A stretch of DNA of 64,000 bases, from the NCBI GenBank assembly GCA_963971575.1, contig OZ020611.1:147276419-147340418 (forward strand). The letters run 5' to 3'. This DNA comes from Liopterus haemorrhoidalis. Lineage: Eukaryota; Arthropoda; Insecta; Coleoptera; Dytiscidae. Shown piece after piece: positions 53,723-63,888 of the stretch. Made by a program: the position numbers and the translations under genes. The stretch's first letter is position 1. Each line of letters starts with the position of its first letter. The notes under the pieces are model-generated. The model saw nothing but the letters and a program-made list of their open reading frames with translations. It was not told where the DNA came from and searched no databases.

Positions 53723-53918
53723 TATAACTGATTGTAACAACCACACGAAAAATTTCAAAAAATTTTTGAAGATCATTGTAGTTCATCAAAAATTAGGTAA
53801 AGTTGTCATTTAAGCAGTCTTTCACACCAAATGGGATGAACCCAATAGTGCTTGTTTTGTTGATTTTTCCTGCGTTTTATGCTAATTTTACTTACCACAG
53901 CCGCCACCTCGAAATATA
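53723..53918. other. intergenic sequence
   Basis: No gene recognised. Confidence 0.4.
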
Positions 53919-54870
53919 TTAGGTCGTCAAGGATGAAATTTGTAGAAAAAAAGGCAAAGTTGGTTGATAACTAACAAATCATCAACATTGGCGCGACAGC
54001 CCGAAATGAGCCAAGGCCTCCTGTTTCCAGGTTTCGTGACCATGTTTTCAATCTATGTACGTTCAGGAGTAATATGGTTAGTATTACATCCATTTTTTAG
54101 CGTACACAGAACTAATATAAGGAATTATTTTATTCATCAAAATATGCACCCATATTGTCTATACACTTTTGCCATTTAAGCGGCAGGTTGTTTAGGCCGG
54201 TGGCATTAAACCCTGGCGGACGAGAGTCAATGAATTCCTGGAAGGCCAGTTTTACAGCATTGTCGGAATTAAACTGTTTTCCTATTAAAAAGTTGTCCAA
54301 ATTGCGGAAGAAGTGGTAGTCAGTGAGCTCGGTCTGGTTAGTATGGAGGATGATGAAGAAGTTCAAACTTCAATTCCTGTATTTTTGCCACAGTCATTTG
54401 TGCAGTGTGTGGTCTAGCGTTATCATGCAATAAGATAGGAGTCGATCTGTTGACCAATCTAGGCTGCTATCTTTTCGTCCAGTTGGTTGCAGTATATTTC
54501 TGCTGTGATCGATGAACCAGGTTTTATTTTTCTTTTTGTTTGGTTTTTAAGATACTTGTACGAAATTGGGCGAACCAGTTTGATATTGTCTGCTGCGTAG
54601 TAACACTTGAGCCAAATACACTATTAATGTTTCGCGCGGTCTGCGATGCCGTAGTTCCACGTAATAACTCATACTTCATAATAGTGCAAATTTCCGACCG
54701 TTCCACTTTCAACAAAATTAGAATATACAATAATTTCTCTAAACAGGCGAGATGTGTAAGTTTCCAACAAAAAAAAAAGTCAGTACAGTAAAATATTAAG
54801 CCGATTTCAAATAACAAGTTGTTAAAGTTGGCAATATTATTAACTACAAATTTCATCCTTGTCGACCTGA
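53919..54870 (-). mobile_element. internally deleted mariner element, copy 2
   Basis: Same ends as copy 1 (TTAGGTCGTCAAGG / CCTTGTCGACCTGA) with TA on both sides. About 140 bp at 53977-54115 are absent from copy 1 and resemble 40863-40965 inverted, so this is a secondary insertion or recombinant patch. Confidence 0.88.
54130..54800 (-). pseudogene. mariner transposase with internal deletion
   Basis: The minus strand has a better preserved N-terminal helix-turn-helix part than copy 1: ELLRGTTASQTARNINSVFG and TTQQTISNWFAQFRTSIL. After a deletion and frameshifts comes TDYHFFRNLDNFLIGKQFNS and LKWQKCIDN. The second catalytic Asp region is frameshifted and the first Asp region is missing. Confidence 0.85.
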
Positions 54871-55513
54871 TATATTGACTGACTTAATAAAACACGATTT
54901 TTTTGGGGTGACAGTCATTCACTGTGTGCACACTAAATTAGCCCACGGCGACAAAAAGTCTATAGTGCGCGATAAGTCTTAATATTCGAAAGAGAAGCAA
55001 CATACCTGTAAAAATATTGATAAGCGCAGTGGAAATAACCCCCAAACTGTGAAGTGTACTCTATTATGCAAGGACTCCAAGAGAAAACTGTTTACCTGAA
55101 ATTAATGCATATTGTAAGGTTTGCTTGCTTTCCCCACTAAAAGGCTGTAATTATGTAATAGACCTCACTCTCTCATTCTGCTCGCATTGTGCGCAGTACA
55201 TTCTCTCGCTGGCCAGCTTAAAATAGTCCAACAATATTTGGTTTTGCGTCGTGTACTTTATGCCACAGATTTAATAAGGTGGCACACAATTTCAAGACCG
55301 TTTTTACTACATCATATTTTGCTTTTACAATCACGATGTATTGTGTTTCTTAAATGGTAATGTTGGCACTACAAAATCCCAAAGCAGCGGGATATTATTT
55401 AAATCTCAAACAATTACAATTGATACAAGTAAAGGTATTGAATTACATTGAACACCTAATAAAAAATTTGGAGAAATTACTAGCTTTCGTCTATATCGGA
55501 TGTTACGTTTCAC
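54871..55513. other. intergenic sequence
   Basis: A somewhat GC-richer segment at 55150-55215 (CTCACTCTCTCATTCTGCTC). No gene recognised. Confidence 0.4.
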
Positions 55514-55985
55514 CAGTGGCGCAGCTAAGGGGGGGGGGCGACGGGCCTGGGCCCAGAGGCGGATCTACATACGGGCTAATAGGGCTTAAGCCCTGGGCCC
55601 CGGAACCGGAAGGGGCCCCCAACCTCTCGGACAGAAGATATCTTTTTATTTGCTCTTTACTTGGATTTGGGAGTTGAGGACTTTTTTTTGTCAACATAAG
55701 TGTAGAGCATGTGTAGGGCCCCTTGGCATTTTTAAGCCCTGGGCCCCCAAAAAGCTAGATTCGCCTCTGCTTGGGCCCCTCCCAGGACCAGCAGATTACA
55801 CGTCGCTTCTCGGAGAGTAGAAGATAAAATTTGTTAACCACAACCAGGGGCGCAGCCAAGGGGGGGGGGCGTCGGGCCTGGTCCTTTCCCAGACCAGCAG
55901 ATTACACGGCGTTGCTCGGAGAGTTGAAGATAAAATTTGTTAACCACAACAGTAGTTAATTTTCCAATTACTTCATTGTAAACAA
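55514..55985. repeat. tandem duplication of a hAT-like segment, first unit interrupted
   Basis: The unit CAG(T)GGCGCAGC.AAGGGG, GGGCCTGG, ACCAGCAGATTACACG, CTCGGAGAGT.GAAGATAAAA, TTTGTTAACCACAAC occurs twice (from 55514 and from about 55848). The first unit is split by the hAT MITE at 55554. Confidence 0.8.
55554..55769. mobile_element. hAT MITE (CAGAGGCGGATCTA)
   Basis: Ends CAGAGGCGGATCTACATA and (reverse complement of right end) CAGAGGCGAATCTAGC; 8-bp duplication CCTGGGCC / CTTGGGCC. The interior includes TTTGCTCTTTACTTGGATTT and GGGAGTTGAGGAC, i.e. one unit of the repeat found in the MITEs at 1689-2846. Confidence 0.82.
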
Positions 55986-56830
55986 TATTGGCATTTTTTT
56001 TTTCGTATAAATAAACTTTTTTTAAGATTGCCTACTCTTGATAAAGTGACATAATTATTGTTCAAATGAAAATACATCACTTTCCAAATATGCTCCACCG
56101 AATTATATGAAGGGGACCGTTGATCCTTTTTCCCTCTGACACATCGACTAAAATATTCGCCCAGTCAAATGATAAAACTGTTTTAAACAACTAATTACTC
56201 GATTCAGATAAGATAAAGTGGAAATCTGACTTCGGTATAACCTTCAGAATGTAATTTTAAAATGACACTATTAGTTTTGGAGACAGTCGCGCTCTTAAAA
56301 TCGGTATTTGGTTTATTTTGTATATAAATGTGAATATCAATATCTTCTTAGGTATTTTTGAAATTATGATGTTTTACACACAAAAAGGACTGATATAAGT
56401 TGTACAGAACAACAGCGGCGTATTCAGAGGGGGGGGGGGGGCACAAGCCCCCTCTGGAAGTTCCAATGATCGTACAGCAAAATAACTTAAGTATTTTACA
56501 ATAATAATAAGCTATATTTTATTATGATTAGTGTTGAAATTAACAGAAAATGCATATTTACATGTTATTTTTAGGTTTTCGTAGGTATAATCAAGAAATC
56601 CTTATTCCGTCACATGAGTCTGTTCGTTCGGTACAAATTGTGGCCAAGCGGCTGATTTAGAGAACTGAACATAAGTAAGAGAAATATTGAGACTTCAAAA
56701 ATATATCCCGCGAAAAATATACATAAATATGTATTTATCGAAGAAAAAATCAAGTGAAAGTTTTTGCATTACATTTTTTTATCAACAAATAATGGAATTA
56801 TTATTTGATATAAACATCAATATCCAACAG
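55986..56830. other. intergenic sequence
   Basis: A hAT-type end with poly-G (GCGGCGTATTCAGAGGGG) at about 56414. No gene. Confidence 0.4.
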
Positions 56831-57100
56831 CAGGGGTGTCGAACTGATTTGGGTCGCAGTCTATTTTACATACAAAATGATAAGCAGTGCTGGAACTTTA
56901 AATATCCCGAAGGGTTTCTTGACATTTTTTTATAAACAGAAAAGGGGAAGAGAGTATATTTTACATTTTTAAATATATTTTCCCCTAAATAAGCTCAAGT
57001 GATTTTGATTACCGCTTCAGGGGCCACAAAAATGAGGTTGAGGGCCGTACGCGGCCCGCGTGCTCGCGAAATTTGATTCGGCTCTCCCCAAGACAAAATC
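56831..57100. repeat. hAT-like MITE fragment (CAGGGGTGTCGAACTG)
   Basis: Left end CAGGGGTGTCGAACTGATTT. The right part contains GGGGCCACAAAAATGAGG and GGCCGTACGCGGCCCGCG, the usual subterminal text of this hAT type. The right terminus is eroded. Confidence 0.5.
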
Positions 57101-57545
57101 CTGGCTGCAAAATCCGATATCGGTGAAACGCAGTGGTGTTACCGATATCTTTGATTCATCACCATTTAGATAGAAATCTATCAAAGATGCAGTGGTTATA
57201 AAGTTGAATCTTTTTGTAATATATTACCTTGTCAGTTATTGCGGCATTGCGCTCATGCATACTAAGCAAACCCAGCTGGCAAACAATATTGTGTAGCTGC
57301 AAAATATAAAAATATATTTTGGTATAATTTCTTATTATATCTATATTAACAATTATATATATAAAAGCCCTAATTTCTGTGTGTCATGTAACGCTAAGTT
57401 CCTGGGTGCTAGCGGGTCTTGCGGCAAGCGGGCGGCCACGAATGGAGTGCGGAAACGACGTACCCCGACAAAACTGACTTACCAGAGCTCTCAAATCAGT
57501 ACCTTTGGTTACCTGAAGAAAGGATGTTGTGTTAATTGATGTTAC
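57101..57545. other. intergenic, Helitron-like 5' sequence
   Basis: AATTATATATATAAAAGCCC, then TGTGTGTCATGTAACGCTAA (about 57351-57400) resembles a Helitron 5' end. No helicase coding. Confidence 0.35.
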
Positions 57546-57735
57546 GCCCGCGGACTGACCGGTCCGATACTAATTTTTAAACGACACGCATTGAGCGGCT
57601 TTTTAGGATTACCTAGGTATAATCCGAAACAGCTATACCATTGATATCCAGCATATGGCCCGCGGGCCGTATCCGGCGCGTTATTAATTTTGAAACGACA
57701 CGCATTAAGCAACTTTTTAGGATTTCCTAGGTATA
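57546..57735. repeat. two-unit tandem duplication, period about 115 bp
   Basis: CGACACGCATT.AGC, then ACTTTTTAGGATT.CCTAGG and TATAATC..GAAAC each occur twice. Confidence 0.7.
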
Positions 57736-57849
57736 ATCAAGAAACGTTTTTGTTTTGTTAATATACGCAGAATCATGCAAATTTTAATAATTGATTCCTG
57801 TTTATAATGATTTTTATTCGTTACCAGTTTGCCAACGTTGTTGGCAAGG

Positions 57850-58090
57850 GGTCTGCTAGTCTGAATATAATAGCTGAAGAACTCGTATTTTTTAAAAAAT
57901 ATTTTTGTTGTAACGTAAATAAAAAATGAAACATTACAATTTTAGGTAGCGTTCCCCATAGCTACCAATATTCATCTTATTAAAATCTGAAGTGAACGGT
58001 TAAGAATCGTTTGTTTCTTCTTAACAACTTTTCTTGTATATATTTTTTTGTTAAGTAAATATTAAGTGAGATATTACGTGAGTTGCCACA
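57850..58090 (-). repeat. family D fragment
   Basis: TAGCGTTCCCCATAGCTACC, CATCTTATTAAAATCTGAA and AAATATTAAGTGAGATATTA are the reverse complement of family D units. Confidence 0.6.
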
Positions 58091-58327
58091 TATCACTAAT
58101 TGAGTGGGACTCTTCCGATTTCAACAGACAAATCGCGAGTCCTGCATTGCCTTTGAAATACAGGTTTGAACAAAAATTGTATGTAGAAAAAAGAATATTT
58201 TTTTTTTATACATTTGAATATCTATATAGTTAATGAGGCTCTAGTTATAGAAACGTCTTTGTGTTAAACAAATTTGTACTGAATATAATTGAAGCAAACG
58301 AGAGAGGAAAAAAAAAATAATAAGAAA

Positions 58328-58560
58328 TCTATACTAATATATAAATTAGTTCGTTTGGGTGTTGTATGCATATTTGTCAGTTCCATCGAATGATTTGTTT
58401 TTTTTTTTTGAATAATTGAAATAAAGCAAAATGTTTAAAATCATATAATAAAAATTCCCTAAAAACATAAATGCTTAAAACCCTGTAACTATTCATTCTA
58501 CGAAACTCTGGTATGCACCAACGTGTTCATAAAGTCTATCCACAGACCAAAGTCTGTTTT
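58328..58560 (+). mobile_element. Helitron 5' end (copy 2)
   Basis: TCTATACTAATATATAAATT and the next 230 bp match 28073-28400. Truncated by the family A insertion at 58582. Confidence 0.6.
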
Positions 58561-58581
58561 TTATGCCAAAAAAAAAAAAAA

Positions 58582-59254
58582 TAAGCTGTGGCCACCATAG
58601 GACCGACCGCCATCATAAAGTTCTTATATAAAATAATGTATTTATTTAGCAGCAAATAACTTGGCCTAATATTTTCTAACAGAGATATTATTTATCATGA
58701 CCATGGAAACGTTACATATAAGTATGAAAAAATTGAGACTTTACAAAAATTTTACAAAAATTATTCGAAATTTTTCGTTTTATCAAAAAACGTCTCAAAT
58801 AAAAGTTATTAATTATTGCTTTTATAGCAACTTTTGTTCAATAAATTTTTTCGAAATATATATTACATAATATATATTACATTAATAATTTTTTTAAATA
58901 TTCACAAAAATCTTAAAATCTACACGAGTAAACTCCCATTTTTAGTCAACCGATTTTTACCAAAAGTTGATCAACTCGTGCTATTGATAGCAGAAGCTTA
59001 AATATGAAGTTTCATAAAAATCCTTTCAGCCGAATTTGCTCTGCACGTGTACACAGACAGACGGACAGACAGACGGAAAGACGGACTGACGGACAGACGG
59101 ACAGACAGACAGACGGACAGACAGACCGACAGACATCATGCTAAAAATAGTCGAAACGTTATGTAGGGACCTCAACTCGTGGAGATCCATCGAGATCTCG
59201 AAATTTCAAAATCGGTATGATCACAATACCTCCCTTATATATGTGACGGTCGGT
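58582..59254 (-). mobile_element. family A element, copy 6
   Basis: Minus orientation; the terminal CTGA reads CTTA here. Microsatellite about 75 bp. Flanked by A-runs on the plus strand at both ends. Confidence 0.82.
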
Positions 59255-59593
59255 AAAAAAAAATAAGAATTCTGCATCACTTCCGGAATCACTTCAACGG
59301 AAATTGTTTGAACTTTTTATCTAGCATAGGGAATCGATACTTTAATTTATTTTTCTTGAAAGTACATTAAATCTGCTTTGCAACGATATCAAAATATCAT
59401 ACTTTAATTTTAAAAATGGCGACCATTTATTTACAAAATAATAAATAACATAAATCGTACAAGGATAAACATAGAAAGTTTTGAAAATGATTTTGTTACA
59501 TAAAAAAAAAAAAAACAAATAAAACCTGCAATTTTTCTGGCCTGTTAGTACGAGTTTGCAATTAAAGGTGATAATATCAAATCATTTGTAATT

Positions 59594-59780
59594 ATGGCTT
59601 ACGTACGTTATCCAAATGAAGTAATGAAAGATATGGTTCTGACATTCGGTAAATGTCAAATAACTTGTGTTAGGGCTCAGCAATTCTATCAAGAAAGGTA
59701 TCCTGCAGGTAAAGGTTAGAAGACTTAGAACATAGGGTACGAATGAGAAAATTTGTGGATAACAACGGCAGTCATATTGA
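59594..59780 (+). pseudogene. DUF4817-like helix-turn-helix fragment
   Basis: From ATG 59594, MAYVRYPNEVMKDMVLTFGK and RAQQFYQERYPAG resemble the short HTH domain DUF4817 found in many insect transposon proteins (Y...E..DM...YG....A...Y.ERYP). The frame stops at 59719, and the following YP.R..P part is frameshifted. It lies in the centre of the foldback element. Confidence 0.5.
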
Positions 59781-60098
59781 ACATTTGTAAGTTTTCCTTA
59801 GTTTATTACTAACTTAGTCATATTTTGTTTTATTGTTTTTCCTATTTACATAATGTTATATCTTTTTATAATTTAGTTTCTACGATTTTTATGTTATTTA
59901 TTATTTTGTAAATAAGTGGTCGCCATTTTGAAATGGTTAAAATTACAGTACAGTAATACCCCGCTACTCGACGTTAATTCGTTCTGAAAAAGCGTCGAGT
60001 AGCGAATCCGTCGAGTGACGAGTCGAATTTCTCTTTAAGTAATAAAGGGAATCATATGTACATATATACATACACATATAAGGTAATACATATATGTA

Positions 60099-60304
60099 CG
60101 GTGTGATTATTTAATAGCGAGACGACGTCACTGGAAGTTTTAATAATTTGCCGTTTCATACACGTAGCAGGCGATTATGCGCGCATTCGCATAATCTTTT
60201 TTTCTTCATAATCAAATTTTATTCAAAGTTATTATAGTCATAGTATTCTGCTAGGAGGCACCTAAAATTCGGTGACGTCGTCTCGCCATTAAATAATCAC
60301 TCTG
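60099..60304. mobile_element. mariner-type MITE (CGGTGTGATTATTT)
   Basis: 206 bp, ends CGGTGTGATTATTTAATAGC and (reverse complement of right end) CAGAGTGATTATTTAATGGC, both continuing GAGACGACGTCAC; TA duplication on both sides. Confidence 0.85.
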
Positions 60305-60352
60305 TATATGTTTTCCTTTTAGCTATCTTGCATTTCTATCCTTTGGACCCAT

Positions 60353-60353
<1 letters not shown>

Positions 60354-60445
<92 letters not shown>

Positions 60446-60448
60446 TTT
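60354..60448. repeat. (ATTT)n microsatellite, probable expanded LINE tail
   Basis: About 95 bp of uninterrupted ATTT, i.e. AAAT on the strand of the adjacent LINE, at the place where its 3' tail is expected. Confidence 0.9.
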
Positions 60449-60660
60449 GGTTAATAGGGTTGCAAACAGGTGCATATCACCCAAAACTACAATCTCGGAT
60501 ACATAATTTACATAAGAAAAGTTTATATGTTTTTACAGATTACTATGTGTAAGAAAATAACAAAAATAAAAGTAATAAAAGTAATACAAATAGTAATAAT
60601 AACAACAATAATAACAATATAAAAATATAAATAATTTAAAAGGAAAGGTATAAAACTATA

Positions 60661-61138
60661 ATCTGTCTCAATTTGTAATACGAAACTAAATCTGGTTACT
60701 TTGGTGACTGTTTTGGTGTAAATAGACTTTTTTGAAACCATGTAAACTTGTAAATCTGGCTTTCACATTTTTGGTGAAGTTTCTTTATACTGAGGTTATA
60801 TTCACTCAAAAACTACATGTCAGATACCAAATTGACATATCAAATTTGTGATTGACATGTTTAATATTTTGAATTATATACAAATATTTATTTCATCTTA
60901 TTTCGCTTATTCATAATTTCTGTTCTGGTTGTATAAAATATATTTCAAATACTTGTCAATTTGTGTTTTATATAATTTGTGTTAGTAAGTTGACATATAA
61001 TTTAAAATGTCATAATAGACATTGTCAAATATTTTGAAATGTGTAAATTCAGAATTACCACCCTAAGATGATATTTTAAATATACAACATAAAAAATGAA
61101 GTTTCCCTGTTAGTTTCGTATTACAAAATAAGACAGAT
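60661..61138. mobile_element. family G inverted-repeat MITE in the LINE 3' UTR
   Basis: Ends ATCTGTCTCAATTTGTAATA and (reverse complement of right end) ATCTGTCTTATTTTGTAATA, both continuing CGAAACTAA; about 29-bp terminal repeats. AT-rich flanks make the target duplication ambiguous (TA or ATA). Confidence 0.8.
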
Positions 61139-62678
61139 AATATATAAATATATAGATTCACAAAATTACAATATTAAAATAACAAAATAAGCGTATTCAA
61201 CAAGAATTATCATTGAACAGACAGGTATTTAAGGTTATATAGGTATTTAAGAAATATTTTTTGATTTTATTTTTCACATGTGGCAGATCGTCATGATGAA
61301 TGTCTAGATTAAGTTTTTTAATTAAATTATTAACTGTAATTGGCATTCTAGTAAGAGGAGCATTACAGAATAAGGTTGTTTTTGAAAAGGGCACGTCGAA
61401 TAAAGGCTTAATACGGAGATTGCGGTTTGGTATATTAAATTTTATTTGTGCCAAAAGATCAGGACTGTCGAAATAGGAATTTATTATTTTGTAAAGTATT
61501 ATTGCATCTCAGATGTCTACGGTCCTGCAGAGCTAATAGATTAAAATATTGGCAACGAATTAAATAGTTTCAAGAAGTGAGCGGAGCCTTTACAACGTGA
61601 CAAATATGAAAGAAATCGTTTCTGTATTCGCTCAATGCGATTTATATGAACAGCAAAATGTGGGTTCCAGATGACAGAGCTAAAGTTTATGATACTTAGA
61701 ACGTAAGCATTATAAAGCGTAAGAATAGTATTTGTGATTCTAAAGGATCTAGTAGTACGCATGATAAAGCCTGCCATTTTGTACGCGCGCTTACATATGT
61801 GGTCTAAGTGTGCAAGAAATGTGAGTTTGGAGTCGAATATTACGCCTAGATTCTTCACTGGACCGACGGGACGGTTTGGATAACATTATTATTAAAATGG
61901 TACTGGAAATCTATTTTGTGCAAATTTTTAGTAAAAGTTATGTGATGGCATTTTTCAAAGTTGAAAACAAATTTATTATTTGTGCAATAGTCAAAAAAGT
62001 GATTCAGATCTGCCTGCAGATGGTAGCAGTCGTTTATTGATTTAATTTTAATGTAAATTTTTAAATCATCTGCGTACAAAAGTATATTAGAATAAACAAA
62101 ACAGTGACTGACATCATTGATATAAAGAATAAATAATAGTGGTCCGAGATGCGAACCTTGGAGTACACCAGAAGTAGTGTTGAAAAACTTGGAATGATAG
62201 CCATTTACTACAACTGCTTGTGATCTATTATAGATATAGGAACAATTCCAACGCAAGAGGATGCCGTGTATATCGATCTCAATGAGTTTACTAATGAGGT
62301 TTTCAAGGTCAAATTATAAATATAAACCACTTATTTTAGCAAAAAACAAAAAATTTATAGCAGCACTAATTCTTAGTTGTTTTCGTCAAGATATCTAGGC
62401 GCGAACTGCTGGCCATGCGTTCATTTCGCTTTGTTTACCAAAATATGTATCACGCGTCGGGTAGCGATGCTCCGTCGACTCTCACTCTAGACATTTACGT
62501 CGAGTGGCGAAACCGTCGAGCTACGAGGCAGTCGAGTAACGGGGTATTACTGTATGATATTTTGCTATCCTTGTAAAGCTGGTTTAATGTACTTTCAAGA
62601 AAAGTACCGATTCCCTATGCTAGATAAAAAGTTGAAACAATTTCCGCTGAAGCTGGAAGTGATGCAGAATTCTTATTA

Positions 62679-63112
62679 TAGTCGTTAAATGGGCCCTTTT
62701 GTCTAGTTTAACTTTTCTTCTGAAGAATTTTTTGTATCTTTTAAAATAAAGAAGTTATTCGAGGTGCGGCGTTTCAAACAATGTATATATATATATATAT
62801 ATATGTAGGTAGTATATATGTGTGTAGGTGGTAGAGGTTTAGGTCTTAAGCCAGGTACTGCACTTCAGGCTTAGATAGAAATAATTATAATGTACTTAAA
62901 ATAATCTATTTTTTTAATCGCTTTAACATCCTATTTTTGTCGCTTGAAATGGCGATCTATGATTTTGGAAATCTGGCAACCCTGGATCGTACGCAAAAGT
63001 ATATCTAGCTGTTTTTCAATAAATGTCGGACAAACAGACAGATAGGTAGAAATTGATTTTTGGTGGATATCGTCTTATAATCACCTGAAACATAGATATC
63101 CATCAATTTTAT
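62679..63112. other. 3' flank of the receptor gene
   Basis: (TA)n at about 62783-62806. No repeat family recognised otherwise. It would contain the 3' UTR or last intron of the receptor. Confidence 0.4.
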
Positions 63113-63888
63113 TTATATACATTCCTTCTGAATCTCATACATTACCTCATTTTCAATAGTGGTAGCTGTATAATACAGTTGTATCATTTGAAGCAAGACT
63201 ATCAGAAGCAATGCTACCAACTCATGTTGAGATAATTCTGGTTCAGAATTGCCTTTTGTCAACAAAAAATACAACGCAAATATTGTTTGTATATAATTAG
63301 CTATAGTATAGAAAAGAAATATCCCAGAGAAGAATCTATTGTAGCGTATACAGGCTTGTGACAAAAGCCTGTGATTATTTGTTGCGACAGTCTGCACAAA
63401 TTTAGCGTAATTCTTGTCTCGTTTAACATCTTGTCCTTTTCCAAAATTGTATTTTACAACATATTCTTTTAATTGTAACACTCTTTCTTTAATACAGTGT
63501 ATTATAACGCTGGGCAAAATTAAAATTGCACACCGAATGTTAACAACAGTTGAATAATCAATTATATCCATAATTATGTTCTCTTTAGTTCTGTCTGTTA
63601 CGATCGTGAATGCGGGTGGAATTGGTGCCAGAAATACAAAAAAAATTGCAAAGTGTAAATAGTTTTTATATGAAATTTTAATTCCAAGGTTTGCTATATT
63701 TCTGTCAACTTCTTCTATTAATTGGCTGCATTGATATATTTCTTCTGATTTGAATAAAAATATCAACTGGCTACTCAGCATGCTGACGCTTGGTATCAGA
63801 GTTTGTAGAATGTATGCTATTCGACTTATTTTGTTTTTTATTCCTTGGGCCCTGATAAATATCACTATGTTTACTACGCTGTTGACAA
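63113..63888 (-). CDS. gustatory-receptor-type chemoreceptor (7tm_7), partial gene
   Basis: Minus-strand exon of about 250 codons. It starts after a splice acceptor (TTTTTTTTAG, AG at 63890-63889), so upstream exons lie beyond the window; in-frame reading begins VNSVVNIVIFIRAQ. Hydrophobic segments fit transmembrane helices 3 to 6 of an insect gustatory receptor: FAIFFVFLAPIPPAFTIV, VVNIRCAILILPSVIIHCI, FSGIFLFYTIANYIQTIF and LVALLLIVLLQMIQLYY. Intracellular loops are Lys-rich, as usual. The frame ends at TAA 63115-63113 after YEIQKECI. However, the family has a further TM7 exon with TY...QF, and a donor GAG|GTAATG at 63146-63141 would end the exon after TIENE, with the final exon missing or hidden. 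The protein would sit in the dendrite membrane of taste or smell neurons. Odorant receptors are a less likely alternative. Confidence 0.8.

Larger units (their letters stand above)
60354..62300 (-). pseudogene. jockey-type LINE, 5'-truncated
   Basis: Minus strand: SYIYNRSQAVVVNGYHSKFF and LQGSHLGPLLFILYINDVSH, then ILLYADDLKIYIKI with the catalytic YADD intact (about 62080). Next KNLGVIFDSKLTFLAHLDHI and YKMAGFIMRTTRSFRITNT (after a frameshift near 61856), and a C-terminal part to 61197 (LTRMPITVNNLIKKLNLDI). The 3' UTR is interrupted by a family G MITE and ends at the AAAT microsatellite. The endonuclease half is missing. One of the youngest-looking LINE pieces here, with only one or two frameshifts. 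Confidence 0.88.
59951..62552. mobile_element. pogo/Tigger-like element with nested LINE and MITE
   Basis: Ends CAGTAATACCCCGCTACTCG and (reverse complement of right end) CAGTAATACCCCGTTACTCG, continuing GTCGAG-rich subterminal repeats, with TA on both sides. Excising it rejoins the right arm of the foldback element. No pogo transposase remains. Confidence 0.82.
59262..62678. mobile_element. foldback element carrying an HTH ORF, with large nested insertion
   Basis: The left arm starting AATAAGAATTCTGCATCACT, continuing TCTAGCATAGGGAATCGATA and ATGGCGACCATTTATTTAC, is inverted on the right (ends AGTGATGCAGAATTCTTATT). The right arm is split by the pogo-like element at 59951; without it, arms of about 250 bp surround a 300-bp centre. 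A partial arm occurs at 43205-43390. Confidence 0.78.
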
